Assembly: GCF_918797505.1 (NCBI RefSeq)
Contig: NC_092794.1
Span: forward strand, 63,649,345-63,713,344
Source of the DNA: Bemisia tabaci
Taxonomy: Eukaryota > Arthropoda > Insecta > Hemiptera > Aleyrodidae
Direction of reading: 5' to 3'
Length of the DNA: 64,000 nucleotides
Shown here: positions 30,744 to 41,727 of the stretch, piece by piece
Layout: each line of letters opens with the position of its first letter
Numbering within the stretch: position 1 is the first letter of the stretch
The notes under the pieces: model-generated
What the model was told of the DNA's origin: nothing
Database searches by the model: none
Seen by the model: only the letters and a program-made list of their open reading frames with translations
Position numbers and translations under genes: made by a program

Positions 30744-32418
30744 AAGAGCCTTGCACAAAAATGGCTAAAATTCGCCCGTTTTCGGGCCCTCGAAATTGGG
30801 GTCGGTGTGAGGTATTTTTTCATCTATAGGGTGACCCTTTACACATAATAAAATTTCAGATTGAGTATACGCACCGTTTTTGAAATATGGGGGGGCAAAG
30901 TCCCCGATTTTTACTCATATTTGCAGGTATTTTATAGTCGAACTTCGGCTGCTACAAGGTACCGGATGTAGATATTGAAGCGCGGTTTGCGGTGATTTGT
31001 CAAGCTATTTCTGGATTATTTTTTCACATCTTTTACAAACCCGCAAATGGTTTTTTCGGGGGGGGGGGGGGGGGGGAGCTTTATTCATACTATCATGACC
31101 GTTCGTATACGTCTTACTGGCATTAATTGCTTCGTTCTCGACTCCTCTCCACGCCGTAATCATGATGGTATTTTCTGTTAGGAATCTTTCTTCTTCTTTA
31201 TATTTGACCAATTCTAATGTTGTCTCCCCCCTTTTCCCTTTTTAAACCCCCCCCCCCCCCCAATTCTAAACACTCCCTCTCAAGTGTATATTCCTGTGCG
31301 GCAGATATGAAGGTGTTATTTGTGGGGAATTATTTTCTGTCTTTTTGGTTGATAAACTTTGACCCCACCTATTTCCTCCTTCCCCCCTTTACCCCTGTTT
31401 CATCACCCCCCCCCCCCCATTTCCACCGTACCTTACTCGAAGTTGTCTGCTCCCTCTGCAGCAGAAATGAGGATGTTTCCGGTAACTATTACACTATCCG
31501 ATAACTATTATACTCTCACAAAAAAAAGTATTCAAGCATGTAAAAAAGAGAAAAGAGGGGGGGGGGGCAGTGGAAAGAGGGAATAAGGTAGGAAATATGA
31601 ACTAGTGAGGGGGGATGGGAAAGAGAAAAAAGGGGGGGGGGGTGTCTCCCTTGTATTGAGTTTAAAAAAGTAAAAAATTCTTCGCTGGAAACATCATCAT
31701 TTCTGCTGCGGAGGGAGCAGACAACTTCGAGTAAGGTACGGTGGAAATTGGGGGGGGGGGTGAAACAGGGGTAAAGGGGGGAAGGAGGAAATAGGTGGGG
31801 TCAAAGTTTATGAACCATAAAGACAGAAAAATAATTCCCCACAAATAACACCTTCATATCTGCCGCACAGGAATATACACTTGAGAGGGAGTGTTTAGAA
31901 TTGGGGGGGGGGGAGGTTAAAAAGGGAGAAAGGGGGAGACAACATTAGAATTGGTCAAATATAAAGAAGAAGAAAGATTCCTAACAGAAAATACCATCAT
32001 GATTACGGCGTGGAGAGGAGTCGAGAACGAAGCAATTAATGCCAGTAAGGCGTATACGAACGGTCATGATAATATGAATAAAGCTCCCCTCCCCCCCCCC
32101 CCCCCCCCCCCGAAAAAACCATTTGCGGGTTTGTAAAAGATGTGAAAAAATAATCCAGAAATAGCTTGACAAATCACCGCAAACCGCGCTTCAATATCTA
32201 CATCCGGTACCTTGTAGCAGCCGAAGTTCGACTATAAAATACCTGCAAATATGAGTAAAAATCGGGGACTTTGCCCCCCCATATCTCAAAAACGGTGCGT
32301 ATACTCAATCTGAAATTTTATTATGTGTAAAGGGTCACCCTATAGATGAAAAAAAAACCTCACACCGACCCCAATTTCGAGGGCCCAAAAACGGGCGAAT
32401 TTGTGCATGGCTCTTTGC
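30744..32418. repeat. Giant palindrome 3 (1.68 kb)
   Basis: Arms of about 730 bp, CAAAGAGCCTTGCACAAA outward on the left and its near reverse complement on the right, around an unpaired centre of roughly 31470-31690. Identity is very high: shared landmarks include GGTCGGTGTGAGG, TACCGGATGTAGATATTG and CATCATGATTACGGCG, with mainly homopolymer-length and a few base differences. G/C runs occur symmetrically (31058-31077 and 32090-32111, among others). Each arm carries the same short frame (31005-31211 minus, 31951-32136 plus). No transposase. It interrupts or abuts a fragment of the 253-bp family on its left. Confidence 0.93.
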
Positions 32419-32473
32419 AAAGACAGGGCGCTAGGCGCCTCGATATTTAATCATTGTTGAATGGCAAAAAAGC

Positions 32474-32716
32474 AAAAAAGTTTTAGTAAAAAAGAACCAG
32501 CACGATTAGTGTTTTTGAAATTGTGCAATTTTTTCGTTTCTTTTAAAAATATCCAATATATGTATGTACAGAATTAAAATCCACACTGTTATTTTCTTCT
32601 CAGAATTGAACATTTTTGGGGGGAAGCAAAACAAAGCTGCCCTGAGAACTTACGAAGAAGCAACATTTTTACAACACTGTGATCGCGCTGGTCCCTTTTT
32701 GCTAAATACAATCCAA
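32474..32716. mobile_element. MITE, TTGGATTGCATTTAGCAA family (copy 1)
   Basis: Right end TTTTTGCTAAATACAATCCAA mirrors a decayed left end; inner TIR AAGAACCAGCACGATTA pairs with the segment around GATCGCGCTGGTCC. A related element is at 44922-45184. Confidence 0.65.
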
Positions 32717-33165
32717 AAATTCCTGATAAAAAGGCTTAGTTCCATCATGGTTATTCTACAAATAAATTTGGACGTTTCCAAAGCGTCCCTGAGTCTTACT
32801 AAATAAGACACGCTGCCATAGGATTTTTGTAAATTAATAAAAACCAAATGCAGTTCGGCTAATCGCCATCTTTTTCTCATTGACCTGGGTAATACAAATC
32901 TGTCGCTATCGCATCTGAAACATACCTGCCTGCTTCTTATAGACATGAAACGTCGCCCAATTCGTGGTCATCGTCCTTCTACTGTAGACGTAAAGACGTA
33001 CGCTATATCATGTGAAGTGACGTCATTCACCGTGCGGGCGCGGAAGTTTTTCAATTTGTCCTGTGTTGTGAGAAAAAACACCCCTCCAACTGCTTTGGCC
33101 TTGAGCGGCCCACCCTGAACTGCCATTTTTCCGCTTCATTATACTCAAATCGAGGGGATTGGAGT
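32717..33165. other. No gene seen
   Basis: Includes GTGACGTCATTCACCGTGCG near 33017, a CRE-like palindrome TGACGTCA in otherwise featureless DNA. Confidence 0.35.
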
Positions 33166-33386
33166 ACAAGGCGCGTAAGTGCAGTTCTTGCTATTTCGAG
33201 AAACACATGTTGGAAGTTTCGAAATTACATGGATCCTTATGGCGGAAAGAAAGTTCAAACTGATTTTTCGATGCTTAAAAATTGGAATTATAGAGCGAAT
33301 TTTTCACAGAATATTCACGAAGATTAGTTTTACCTGGAGGCATTAATATCTCAATTGTTTTCAAAAACTGTATTTATGCGCCTTGT
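33166..33386. mobile_element. 221-bp MITE family (copy 1)
   Basis: ACAAGGCGCGTAAGTGCAG at the left mirrors the segment ending GCGCCTTGT at the right. An equal-length (221 bp) copy lies inverted at 39342-39562 and a truncated one at 34433-34627. Confidence 0.82.
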
Positions 33387-34307
33387 CTTCCAAAACCTCT
33401 CAATTAAGCTTGGCCAGCAGCCCGATTGTAGAAATTTATGTCGGCACGACAAAATCGGAAATCGATATATTACACGGCGAAAGTAGGGCTATGTCTTGTC
33501 TTATCTTGCCGACATAGCCAATTATCGTTTCAACAATCAGGCTGCAGGTTGGTTGAATCGTTTGTCAGAAAAAACTCCCTGTCAAAATGCATCATTCATT
33601 TTTATTATAGAACAATTTTTTTCTTTTTTTTTGGGGGGGGGGAGGGGTTCGAGAGGAAGAAAGATTCTGGACTGGTCTTCTTGATTTTTACCGGTCCACT
33701 ACTTTGTTGTGTCCAGCAGCATGGTGTGTGTGTGTGGGGGGAGGGGAGGGGGTTGAAACTGGGTTTAAATTTAGTGTCATGTATTTTAAAGATTGTCTCT
33801 CACTCTGACCTGCTTTGGAGTGTAAAAATTACACGAACGAGGCGGAAAACTTTCTCAAAGTATGTTAAACAAACCACGGTGAACTAGCCATGAGTAGCTC
33901 ACCGTTCGAGTTGAGTATGAACGTAGGAGTTAGAGTAGTGACTCAAAGTTATAAAGCGAGTTATGTAATTAAGTCACCCCAGGTTGGCGCTTATGTGCTC
34001 TCTTTGCTGTCTCCTGAAATTCCTTCGTATTAAATTTGCATAAGTTAGTTCGTCTTGGTTTTACTCAAATTTAATCGTAGCGGAAGTCGGAAGTCAGGGT
34101 TCTACTCGTGGCCGTCTCTTTAAATAGATCCTTCCCTTGAAGACGCCTATGATTTGCATTGTGATGAAGGGAAGCTTCAACGAGACCCTCTATCACTAGC
34201 ATTGCATTCGAGAAAGGACAGTTTCAAAATTGTTTGTGTGTTCAAACAGAATCTTAGGAGCATATCGAAAGTCATTCCTTAAACAACTCCTTTCCTTCGA
34301 AGGCCAT
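33387..34307. other. No gene seen
   Basis: Contains a T/G run at about 33620-33645 and a GT/G-rich stretch near 33725-33752. The frame at 33438-33887 (149 codons) runs through these simple repeats and has no domain, so it was not called. Confidence 0.4.
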
Positions 34308-34432
34308 ATGGACGCATTTCTGTCAAACGGAACTGTGTGCATTATGACGTGAGCCTGATATGCATATATTTCTATGGGTTCCAGGGCTCATGTCTTAATG
34401 CACATAGTTCCGTTTGGCAGAAATACGTCCAT
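34308..34432. mobile_element. ~125-bp MITE family (copy 1)
   Basis: An almost perfect hairpin: ATGGACGCATTTCTGTCAAA outward, AACTATGTGCATTA and CATGAGCCCTG-type blocks inward on both arms. Similar copies at 37005, 40291, 49173 and 51492. It sits where the first ~30 bp of the adjacent 221-bp element should be. Confidence 0.9.
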
Positions 34433-34627
34433 TTCGAGGAATACTCGTTTGAAGTTTCAAAATTGCATAGATCCTTGTGGCGAAAACAAGTTCAAACTGA
34501 CTTTTTGATGCTTAAAAATTGGAATTTGGGAGCTGATTTTTCACAAAATAAACATCAAGAGACGCTAGTTGTACTTGAAATCATTAATACCTCAATATTT
34601 TCAAAAAACTGCACTTATGCGCTTTGT
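34433..34627. mobile_element. 221-bp MITE family (copy 2, left end missing)
   Basis: Aligns with the copy at 33166 from TTCGAGGAATAC to the right terminus GCGCTTTGTCC, but lacks the left TIR, which is replaced by the ~125-bp MITE. Confidence 0.75.
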
Positions 34628-34809
34628 CCTATGAGTCCCCTATGGTTACATGCCCCTTATCGGTCTACACCGTGATTAAGGGAGTTTATACTCTTAGATG
34701 TCCAAGACTTTTTTTTTTTATCAAATAGTCTCAAGTCGAGTCTAATGGACCAGTATTTAAATACATCGATTTTGATAGTTTTTGAGATACTTCTATATTA
34801 TTTCTGTTT

Positions 34810-34876
<67 letters not shown>

Positions 34877-36249
34877 AGAAATGCTTTCTCACGTCTCATC
34901 CACCATATTTAACACCTTCAGAAGAGATTGTCGGGTCAATTTGACGTGGCATGTGGCTTTGTATTTGCAGGGATAGTCGTCAAAAAAATTCCTCGACACG
35001 ACACAGCTTCCGCAAAAATAACAATTTCTAGACGTGCGCCCGTCAGGGCACATTTAAAGAGACCTTTAAATTTTTTATTGATTTATTTATTTATTTCCAA
35101 ATGATTATTGATTTTGGACGTACAATAGTATACTTTGATCAAAACTAACTTTAAAACTTATCAAAATTCAAAACTAATACGCTACTCAACACGCGTTGAT
35201 GACGGCGCAGAAATGCAACTATTCGTGTTTGATGGATGTCCGTGTTGCATCTGCAAAATTGAAGGCGCGAGGCGTGAACGCGCAATGCTCTGCTCTATTC
35301 TGCTAGTGAATCGCTAAAATTCGAGAGGAACGTGAAAAAATAGGCCCATTACGTCTCTCCTATCCTTAGCTGTGTGAAGACTCGATTTTTTTTCAAGTTT
35401 ATGTCTGATTCTTTTCATAAGATGTATTTAAGGACCTATATCTAAAACTCGGATGCATCGGCCTCATAACTCACCCAGAGGATATAGTCGGGTCAATTAT
35501 TTAGCCCTACTTGGGATTTACAGGGGTACTTGGTTGTGAACAAAAATTCCCTGACACTCATGGTTTTTCCTCTTTTTCAACTTTATGTATGATTGTTTCT
35601 TAACGATGTATTTCTAGACCCATATATCGACGGCGTAGGTCCACAATCAAATATCTCGTTTGCGGTGTCTGAAAATCTCCGCCTCTATGTTATTTTTTTA
35701 AGGTGCTGAAGGACTACCTCGACTATTTTCCTATTTGGCTTATCTCAACTGTTGTCCTCTTCTCTTCTTTCGCACTGGAATATTTGTATCTTCTTGAGAA
35801 GATCCTCAGAAGATGCTGATATCCCAGGGAAAGAAAATATTTTTAACACCCTTACGATCAGCCCTGAATCACAGCGAGATTATGACGGTCTCAAGTACCC
35901 AGCAAACTGCTGGGGTAGTAGTTTCGGCCGGATTTCGTTCCATCGGGGTGGAATCATCAATTGATTCTCGCCTTGCCTCCTACGCGTGAAGCTCGTAGTC
36001 CTGCGCAACCTGTCGCATCGTAACCGCGTTCATTCACAAATTGCGTGAGCGTCGGGCTTGGGGCCGGGGCGGTGCTGCTCTCTGGTTGCACAGCTCGCAA
36101 CCAAAAATCGATCCCAACCTACCACCCGTCCTTCTGTGCCCTAGCTACTTGCTTCATGCAGATCCCTCGAAGCGACCCGAGTGAAGCGTCCCCTTCGCCA
36201 TCTGCAACCCGCAACACACGGAAGTTATGGCCGTTCCTCTATGACGATG
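34628..36249. other. Long A run and low-copy repeats; no gene seen
   Basis: A run of ten T then 56 A (34807-34872). Two similar blocks around GTCGGGTCAATTT (34930-34990, 35485-35550) and around TTTATGT.TGATT..TT (35395, 35580) suggest an old direct duplication. 35660-35690 (GGTGTCTGAAAATCTCCG) recurs near 49540 and 54570. 35990-36240 is richer in GC with a 77-codon frame, no domain. Confidence 0.45.
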
Positions 36250-36502
36250 CTGCCGTGCTAAGGAAAAACGCCGTATGAACCTTCAGGCGTCGCCAAATTT
36301 CCTTTGATATGACGCGCATTCCCTTGTAAATTTATGAATATTTTCCTCTCGATTTTTCAGATAATTTAGTTCGCAATTTTATCAAAAGATTCTGAAAATT
36401 TAAAGGAAAAATATTCATAACTTTCCTCAAAAATAAATATGTTATCGAAGGAATTTTGGCAACTCTTGAATGTTCATACAGCGTTCTTCCTTAGCACGGC
36501 AG
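36250..36502. mobile_element. 253-bp MITE family (copy 3)
   Basis: CTGCCGTGCTAAGGAAAAAC to the mirrored CTTCCTTAGCACGGCAG; exactly 253 bp; flanking tetramers GATG and AATG match 3 of 4. It lies precisely at the left edge of the next foldback element. Confidence 0.94.
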
Positions 36503-36938
36503 AATGGGTCATTTGCGCTGGTCCTAGAATCGTGTTTTGGTGCTTGATTCTTGAAGATCAGCTAAAAATAACATCTGCCTGAACAGCAACTTTCTACGTT
36601 CAAAATTAATCGAGATACCTTGCTTTGAAAAACTCAGTTTATGACATCATCAACCGCGGTAGTGACACCTTTATCTTCTCCACCTTGCTTTTATCCGATT
36701 TTCACGTTGAGTAACCCGTGCGAATGTGCGTCACACCGACTGATGAAAGCAAGGTGGAAGAAATCAAGGGTGTCATTACTGTGATGGATGACGTCAAAAA
36801 CCCGAATTTTCAGAGGACGATATCTCGGTCAATAATGAACGTAGAAAGTTGCTGTTTGGATAGATCTTATTATTTTTAGCTGATCTGTAAGAACTAAGTA
36901 TGAAAACACGATTCTGTGACCAGTGCAACTAGCCCATT
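36503..36938. mobile_element. Foldback element, AATGGGYCAGTTGCGC family (436 bp)
   Basis: The uninterrupted reference copy: AATGGGTCATTTGCGCTGG mirrors CAGTGCAACTAGCCCATT. Arms of about 170 bp with AACAGCAACTTTCTACGTTC on one side and GAACGTAGAAAGTTGCTGTT on the other. Confidence 0.88.
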
Positions 36939-37004
36939 ACGGTAACTCAGAGTACCTTCATGGGGAGAGTATGGCTACTGGAGGATCCTCTTCTATTATA
37001 GTGA

Positions 37005-37132
37005 TTGGACGTATTTAAAGCACAGGAGGAACCATATTCATCGAGACATGAGTCGTGCCATGCATGTACTCTTATGGATCTCAGGGCTCATGCCAGAATG
37101 GATAAAGTTTCTTTTGATTTAAATATGTCCAA
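37005..37132. mobile_element. ~125-bp MITE family (copy 2, diverged)
   Basis: TTGGACGTATTTAAAGCAC to TTTAAATATGTCCAA, with CATGCATGTACTCTTATGG and CTCAGGGCTCATG in the centre. More diverged than the other copies. Confidence 0.75.
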
Positions 37133-37493
37133 TTGACGCGGTCATCCTAGAAATTTTGGAGCTCTTGAAACAAGAACATAAATAAAATAGCGGAAGTTGC
37201 ATGCAGATGATTCAAAAGTGGTGAAAATGAGGCTGTATTTCCTTGCATTACCGCGAAATTCACTTAAATCACCCAATTATTGTCCTACAAAAGTATAAAT
37301 GAAGAAATAATTAGTCAAAATATTACGTCAATTCTTGAATAGTATGTCCACGTGAGACCGATATTACAGCGGACTAGGCGCTCTGCAACATTTAACCGAA
37401 ATTCTTGAATAATAATTAGTTTAAAAACCTGATGGATGATCAGGTAATGCAAGCTGCAGAATTCAAATGAACACACTGAAAAAAAATCTCTGT

Positions 37494-37886
37494 GTATTTA
37501 CTAAGAAAATGGTAGAATTACCAAGAATTTAGGGTTCTATTTGATCCCAGTTTTTTCTTGGTAAAATTACCATTTATGGAATTGGTAATTTTACCGAGAA
37601 ATCTCGGTAAAATTATTGAACTTTCTCGGTGATTTTACTGGACCTTGGTAAAAACGCCAATATTTTTTATCGACTGTGGTAGAATTACCGAGATAAAATG
37701 GCAAAGTTACCGTGAATTGATTACCAATAAAAGTGGTATTCTTACCCGAAAAAAACAGTAAAAATGCCAGTTTTTAGGTAAGCTTACCAATCTGTCTTGG
37801 TAAAATTACCAATAATTGGTAAAAAAATTGAGATGGTGAAGGTACCATCGGACCTTGGTAAAAATGCCGAGAATTTTTTTTCAGTG
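37494..37886. mobile_element. CACTGAAAAAAAA-ended element rich in GGTAAAATTACC (393 bp)
   Basis: Ends CACTGAAAAAAAATCTC and AGAATTTTTTTTCAGTG are inverted. The interior is a series of small inverted motifs (TTGGTAAAATTACC, ACCGAGA, TCTCGGTAA). The 2-bp flanks are CA on both sides. Non-autonomous TIR element. Confidence 0.82.
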
Positions 37887-38215
37887 CATTCCAATTTTGG
37901 CTAAGAACGCCTAAGTTGTGATTTGGACTGGATAACCCTAGCTATTTTAGGGAGGGAGGGGGGGGGGGATTCTCGGTGAGTTGACGAATGTGCTTTTCCA
38001 TGCGTCTCCGCACGGGTATTAGTTTGAGCGACATATGCTCTGGATCTCGACCTACGCTGTTGAGCGTGTCATCCGTGGCGGCTGTTTGCCTTCCTTAAGC
38101 CCGTCTTACTCTGTTCCCGTCCGTAAGATTTTCTCCGAGACAGCTAGATACATCGACTGTCAGCGGTCTACATTGTGACGTCATCGCTTTTATTTTAGGG
38201 CTGAACGAATCGTCG

Positions 38216-38447
38216 CACAGTGGATCGAGTCAAGAGGAGAGGTCGGACAAAATTTGGAAACTTCAAAAGCTTATAACTCCATTTACACAAAAATTTGAAG
38301 TTCTAAAAGTGGTTCCATTGATTTCCTTGTGAAATTTTCTTCATGAAGCACCCCATAAAATTTAAATGTGACAAAATAAACATCAAAATCTGCAGTTCAA
38401 GTCCAAAAATTCTTGTCCGACCTCTCCCATTGACTCGATCCACTGTG
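38216..38447. mobile_element. CACAGTGGATCG MITE family (copy 1, 232 bp)
   Basis: CACAGTGGATCGAGTCAA at the left and TTGACTCGATCCACTGTG-type sequence at the right; inner GAGAGGTCGGACAAA mirrors TTGTCCGACCTCTC. Copies at 50358, 53743 and 61557 and a left-end fragment at 49858. Confidence 0.92.
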
Positions 38448-38618
38448 CTTCGTTCTCGTTCCCCTCACGCGATCCATTTTTACGTGAGCCCCAAACATGA
38501 TGGAGTCGCACGGAAAAGAGGGCTCATCTCAAAATGTAATTATGCTTCAGAGGAGCGACAGTGCGGACGTATCTACGCGAGCTGAGTCTAGAAACATTAT
38601 ATTTTAGAGACTGTGATC

Positions 38619-38772
38619 CAGTGGCGTGGCGTGCTTTGCGATATATCGATTGATCTGCCATTTAAACCTATGGAGAAATATCGATAAACGGGGTGTTCGC
38701 AACAAACACCTAAATAATCGATTCTTTACCATTGCTTCAAATGAGGGAATGTCGATAATCCACCATTCACGC
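38619..38772. mobile_element. MITE, CAGTGGCGTGGCG family (154 bp, copy 4)
   Basis: Family sequence with right end CGCCTCGCCACTA. Flanking 8-mers CTGTGATC and CTGTGAAC match 7 of 8. Confidence 0.88.
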
Positions 38773-39341
38773 CTCGCCACTACTGTGAACTGCTACCTCC
38801 CGTAGAGTGAAAAAGTCAATTTCGGAAATCAAAGCTCAGATTCGCCTACTTATTGATCTAGTAATCTTAACAAAATTTGAAAAATTTGCCTAGCTTAATT
38901 TTCACCCGGTGATTTATTGGTCAACATTTGGTGAACTTTATACTCAACACCATCAGGCGAATATAGTACTTAGTGTTGACCACCGACTTGTCCCACTCGA
39001 TTATTCATTGCTTTTAATGTCCATCTCTCAAATTGTGATGCTAATTTGTGTTTTTTTTTGCACTGTTTCAGGTACGTATGATTAGAAGTATAACAGTCGT
39101 CTTGCACCCTTTTGGGCCTGGCCTCTCCCCATGGGAGGATATGGAGCTCAAGATTTGGAAGATTTGAGTTTCAGACCTGTAATCGTATGATCATACATAT
39201 AAAGCATGTCATTAAAACTAGTGACCTTTATTGAAGCTCTTGGCGCACTCCCAAACCGTAAGAGATATCGCTCACAATTTTTAGTATTGTCCACGCCCCC
39301 CTCCCCTCCCCCCGAAAAACCGAAGTAAAGGGGTTTGGAGG

Positions 39342-39562
39342 ACAAGGCGCATAAGCGCAGTTTTGAAAAAACTGAGATATTCATGAACTAAACTAAAACT
39401 AGTTTGAAAGTATATTCTGTGGAAAATTCTCGACTAAAATCCAACTTCAAAGCATCCAAAAGTGTGTTTGAACTTCCTTTCTGTCATGTAAGGTTCCATA
39501 CAATTTTGAAACTTCAAATACGTATTCCTTGAAGTAGCAAAAACTGGACTTACGCGCCTTGT
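39342..39562. mobile_element. 221-bp MITE family (copy 3)
   Basis: Reverse orientation relative to the copy at 33166, same length. Ends ACAAGGCGCATAAGCGCAG and TTACGCGCCTTGT. Confidence 0.85.
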
Positions 39563-39780
39563 CTCTAAGTATGGAAGATAGATTTTCATCATATTATTCT
39601 CAAAATTTATTCAGATATTATTCTACTCAGTCGACTGTTTCTCTTGGGTGCAACAGACCAATTCTACCGTGAGCTTAAAAAGCTGCTGTGGGAATGATTC
39701 AAAAATTAGTTCTCCAATTTATGAAACAATGTTTCCGCGGTTTTTCGCGGGTGAGGTACAAAGGAAACAGCGCTCGTATT

Positions 39781-40033
39781 CTGCCGTGCTAGGGAAAAAC
39801 GACGTATGAGCCTTCAGGCGTTGCCAAGTTTCCTTTCACATAATACAAATTTATTGTGAAAGTTATGCACATTTTTCTTCCAATTTTTCAGACGATATTG
39901 TTCGCAGTTTAATCTAAAACTTCTGAAAATTTCAAGGGCCAATACGTGTAACTTTCTTCAAAAATAAACATTTTCTCAAAGGAAATTTTGCAACTCTCGA
40001 ATATTCATACGACGTTTCTCCTCAGCACGGCGG
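39781..40033. mobile_element. 253-bp MITE family (copy 4)
   Basis: CTGCCGTGCTAGGGAAAAAC to CTCAGCACGGCGG; exactly 253 bp; flanking TATT and CATT match 3 of 4. Confidence 0.93.
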
Positions 40034-40290
40034 CATTAGCATAGCCGATGGAACGCATTCGTCTTTATCCGAGCGGATAATAGCGGGACTCGCCACTTGT
40101 GGCAACGAAGAAGATTGGTCGGGATCATCAGAGTGGAATCAGAACCCTGCCCTCTCGCGCCGCTCTCATGAGCGTCTCTCTCTCGTGCTCTGCCGCAGAT
40201 GGACCGTAATAATCCGGGGAGCGATGAAACGCCACGACCACTTCGTGAGACGCATAAAAAATGAGCTTCGGGTTAATGGAGGAGGGCAAT
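40034..40290. other. No gene seen
   Basis: Moderately GC-rich single-copy-looking DNA between two MITEs, without supported features. Confidence 0.35.
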
Positions 40291-40415
40291 GAAGAAATGG
40301 AGCTATCAAACGGACTATGTGCATTAAGACATGAGCCCTGAGACCCATAAGAATACACGCATAACAGGGCTCATGTCGCAATGCACATAGTTCCGTTTGA
40401 TAGAAATACGTCCAA
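40291..40415. mobile_element. ~125-bp MITE family (copy 3)
   Basis: Hairpin with CTATGTGCATTAAGACATGAG and CTCATGTCGCAATGCACATAG in its arms. Right end GAAATACGTCCAA is intact; the left end is diverged. Confidence 0.85.
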
Positions 40416-40645
40416 ATGACTGTGAATGCGAGAAATAAATTATAGCGTTTCAACTAAAAACACTGCATGAGATGAGGAATGCGGCGCGATTGTTGAATCG
40501 AATCGAACGACGTTTATCGATAGAAAACATTGCTAAGATAGGGATTTATCGAGGCGCTCGAGTTGGCGATCGAAGGTGGCACATCATGCTATCGAAAGAA
40601 ATCCGATCGAGTTCCTGTGACAGATCGTCGCACGATGCAGTCTAC

Positions 40646-40772
40646 TTGAACTTCATTTTGCAATAGGAAATTAGTATTTCTGGCTCATCTATTAAAGTAA
40701 ACATCAATAAACAATACACTGTTTCTAAAATGAGCCAGAAATAGTAGTTTCTCACTACGAATTGGAGTTTAA
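40646..40772. mobile_element. MITE, TTGGA..CATTTTGCAAT family (127 bp)
   Basis: TTGAACTTCATTTTGCAAT at the left; AGTATTTCTGGCTCATC mirrors ATGAGCCAGAAATAGT. Related to 732-872. Confidence 0.75.
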
Positions 40773-40868
40773 TTGATGAACGGTTCATCTGGTGGGTGGT
40801 TTCACGATAACTGGAATAGTTTTGTCGCCGTAACAGACAACACATTTTCCGGTCATATTTTTAGTAGT

Positions 40869-41136
40869 AATGATAATCACTAGGATTTTTTTGCATTAAT
40901 CTGCGCAGGGTTACGTGTCATAGCGCTTTTCAAAGATTTATCTCTCTACTTTTCAATTTTAATTTATAAATGGCCGAAAATGTGCTGTCTGTTACGCTGA
41001 CTTTTTAGCGCGTAACACAGCACATTTTCGGAATTTACGTAGTTTTAATTGAGAAGTAGAGCAATAAATTATTTGAAAGCGTTATGATACGTAACCCTTT
41101 GAAGATTAATGCGAAAAAATTCGAGTGATCGTCATT
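40869..41136. mobile_element. Nested foldback MITE 1 (268 bp)
   Basis: AATGATAATCACTAGGATTTT mirrors AAAATTCGAGTGATCGTCATT; further pairing via GCATTAATC and GGGTTACGT. Its centre (40973-41033) is a smaller hairpin, GGCCGAAAATGTGCTG with GTTACGC, that resembles the outer element's own termini. Confidence 0.85.
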
Positions 41137-41137
41137 T

Positions 41138-41389
41138 GGACCGCGTTAAACAGAAAGGAACCAAGCCACATCAGCTATTGCCAAATTTAATCGGGAAATT
41201 TAATTTTTTACATGAAAACTGGCGTGCGGATTTTTGTGCAAATTTCAGTGAATTTTCTCCACAATACAAAGCAAATTCCTTAAAATTTTTAAGGAGTCTG
41301 CATAGATGTTCTCTCGTAAAAAATGTAATTTCCCTCTTAAATTTGCCAATAGCTGATGTGGCTTGGTTCCTTTCTGTTTAACGCGGCCC
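41138..41389. mobile_element. Nested foldback MITE 2 (252 bp)
   Basis: GGACCGCGTTAAACAGAAAGG with ACCAAGCCACATCAGC on the left mirrors the right end. A right-end fragment of a related copy is at about 56520-56585 (GATGTGGCTTGCTTCC, GAACGCGGTCC). Confidence 0.9.
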
Positions 41390-41727
41390 ATTTCTACTAA
41401 AAATATAACCGAAAATGTGTTGCTGTTACGGCGACAAAACTATTCCAGTTATCGTGAAATCACCCATTCTTCTCATTTTCCTCTCTGCTGTTTGTCCTTA
41501 TTTTTGCTGTATTCACCAATTTATTTGGCAACATGAGCACGCCTCCTTTGCCCTCCTCCCAGCTGCCACTTCGCTGATCTCGCCACTCTTCAGTTTTGTC
41601 TTGAGCCACCCATGTACTTGTCCGGATTTCTTTCCAAGAGCAGCATCCTTGATACTTCAAGAGGAATCAATACCCCTTCCCGCCCTTCATATCTTTTAAC
41701 CGCACTCTTTCTTTTCAAATCCTTCAG

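Larger units (their letters stand above)
40800..41459. mobile_element. TIR element hosting two other MITEs
   Basis: Outer arms of ~67 bp: TTTCACGATAACTGGAATAG with GTCGCCGTAACAG and ACACATTTTCCGGTC on the left, mirrored at 41394-41459. Everything between is two complete inverted-repeat elements (40869-41136 and 41138-41389), so the original element was only about 135 bp. Confidence 0.85.

Noticed and set aside
30744..32418. Palindrome 3 as an assembly artefact
   Set aside because: The arms differ at several bases and run lengths, which a simple duplicated-contig error would not produce; still, long reads would be decisive.
33438..33887. 149-codon + strand frame
   Set aside because: Runs through T, G and GT simple repeats; composition is not protein-like.
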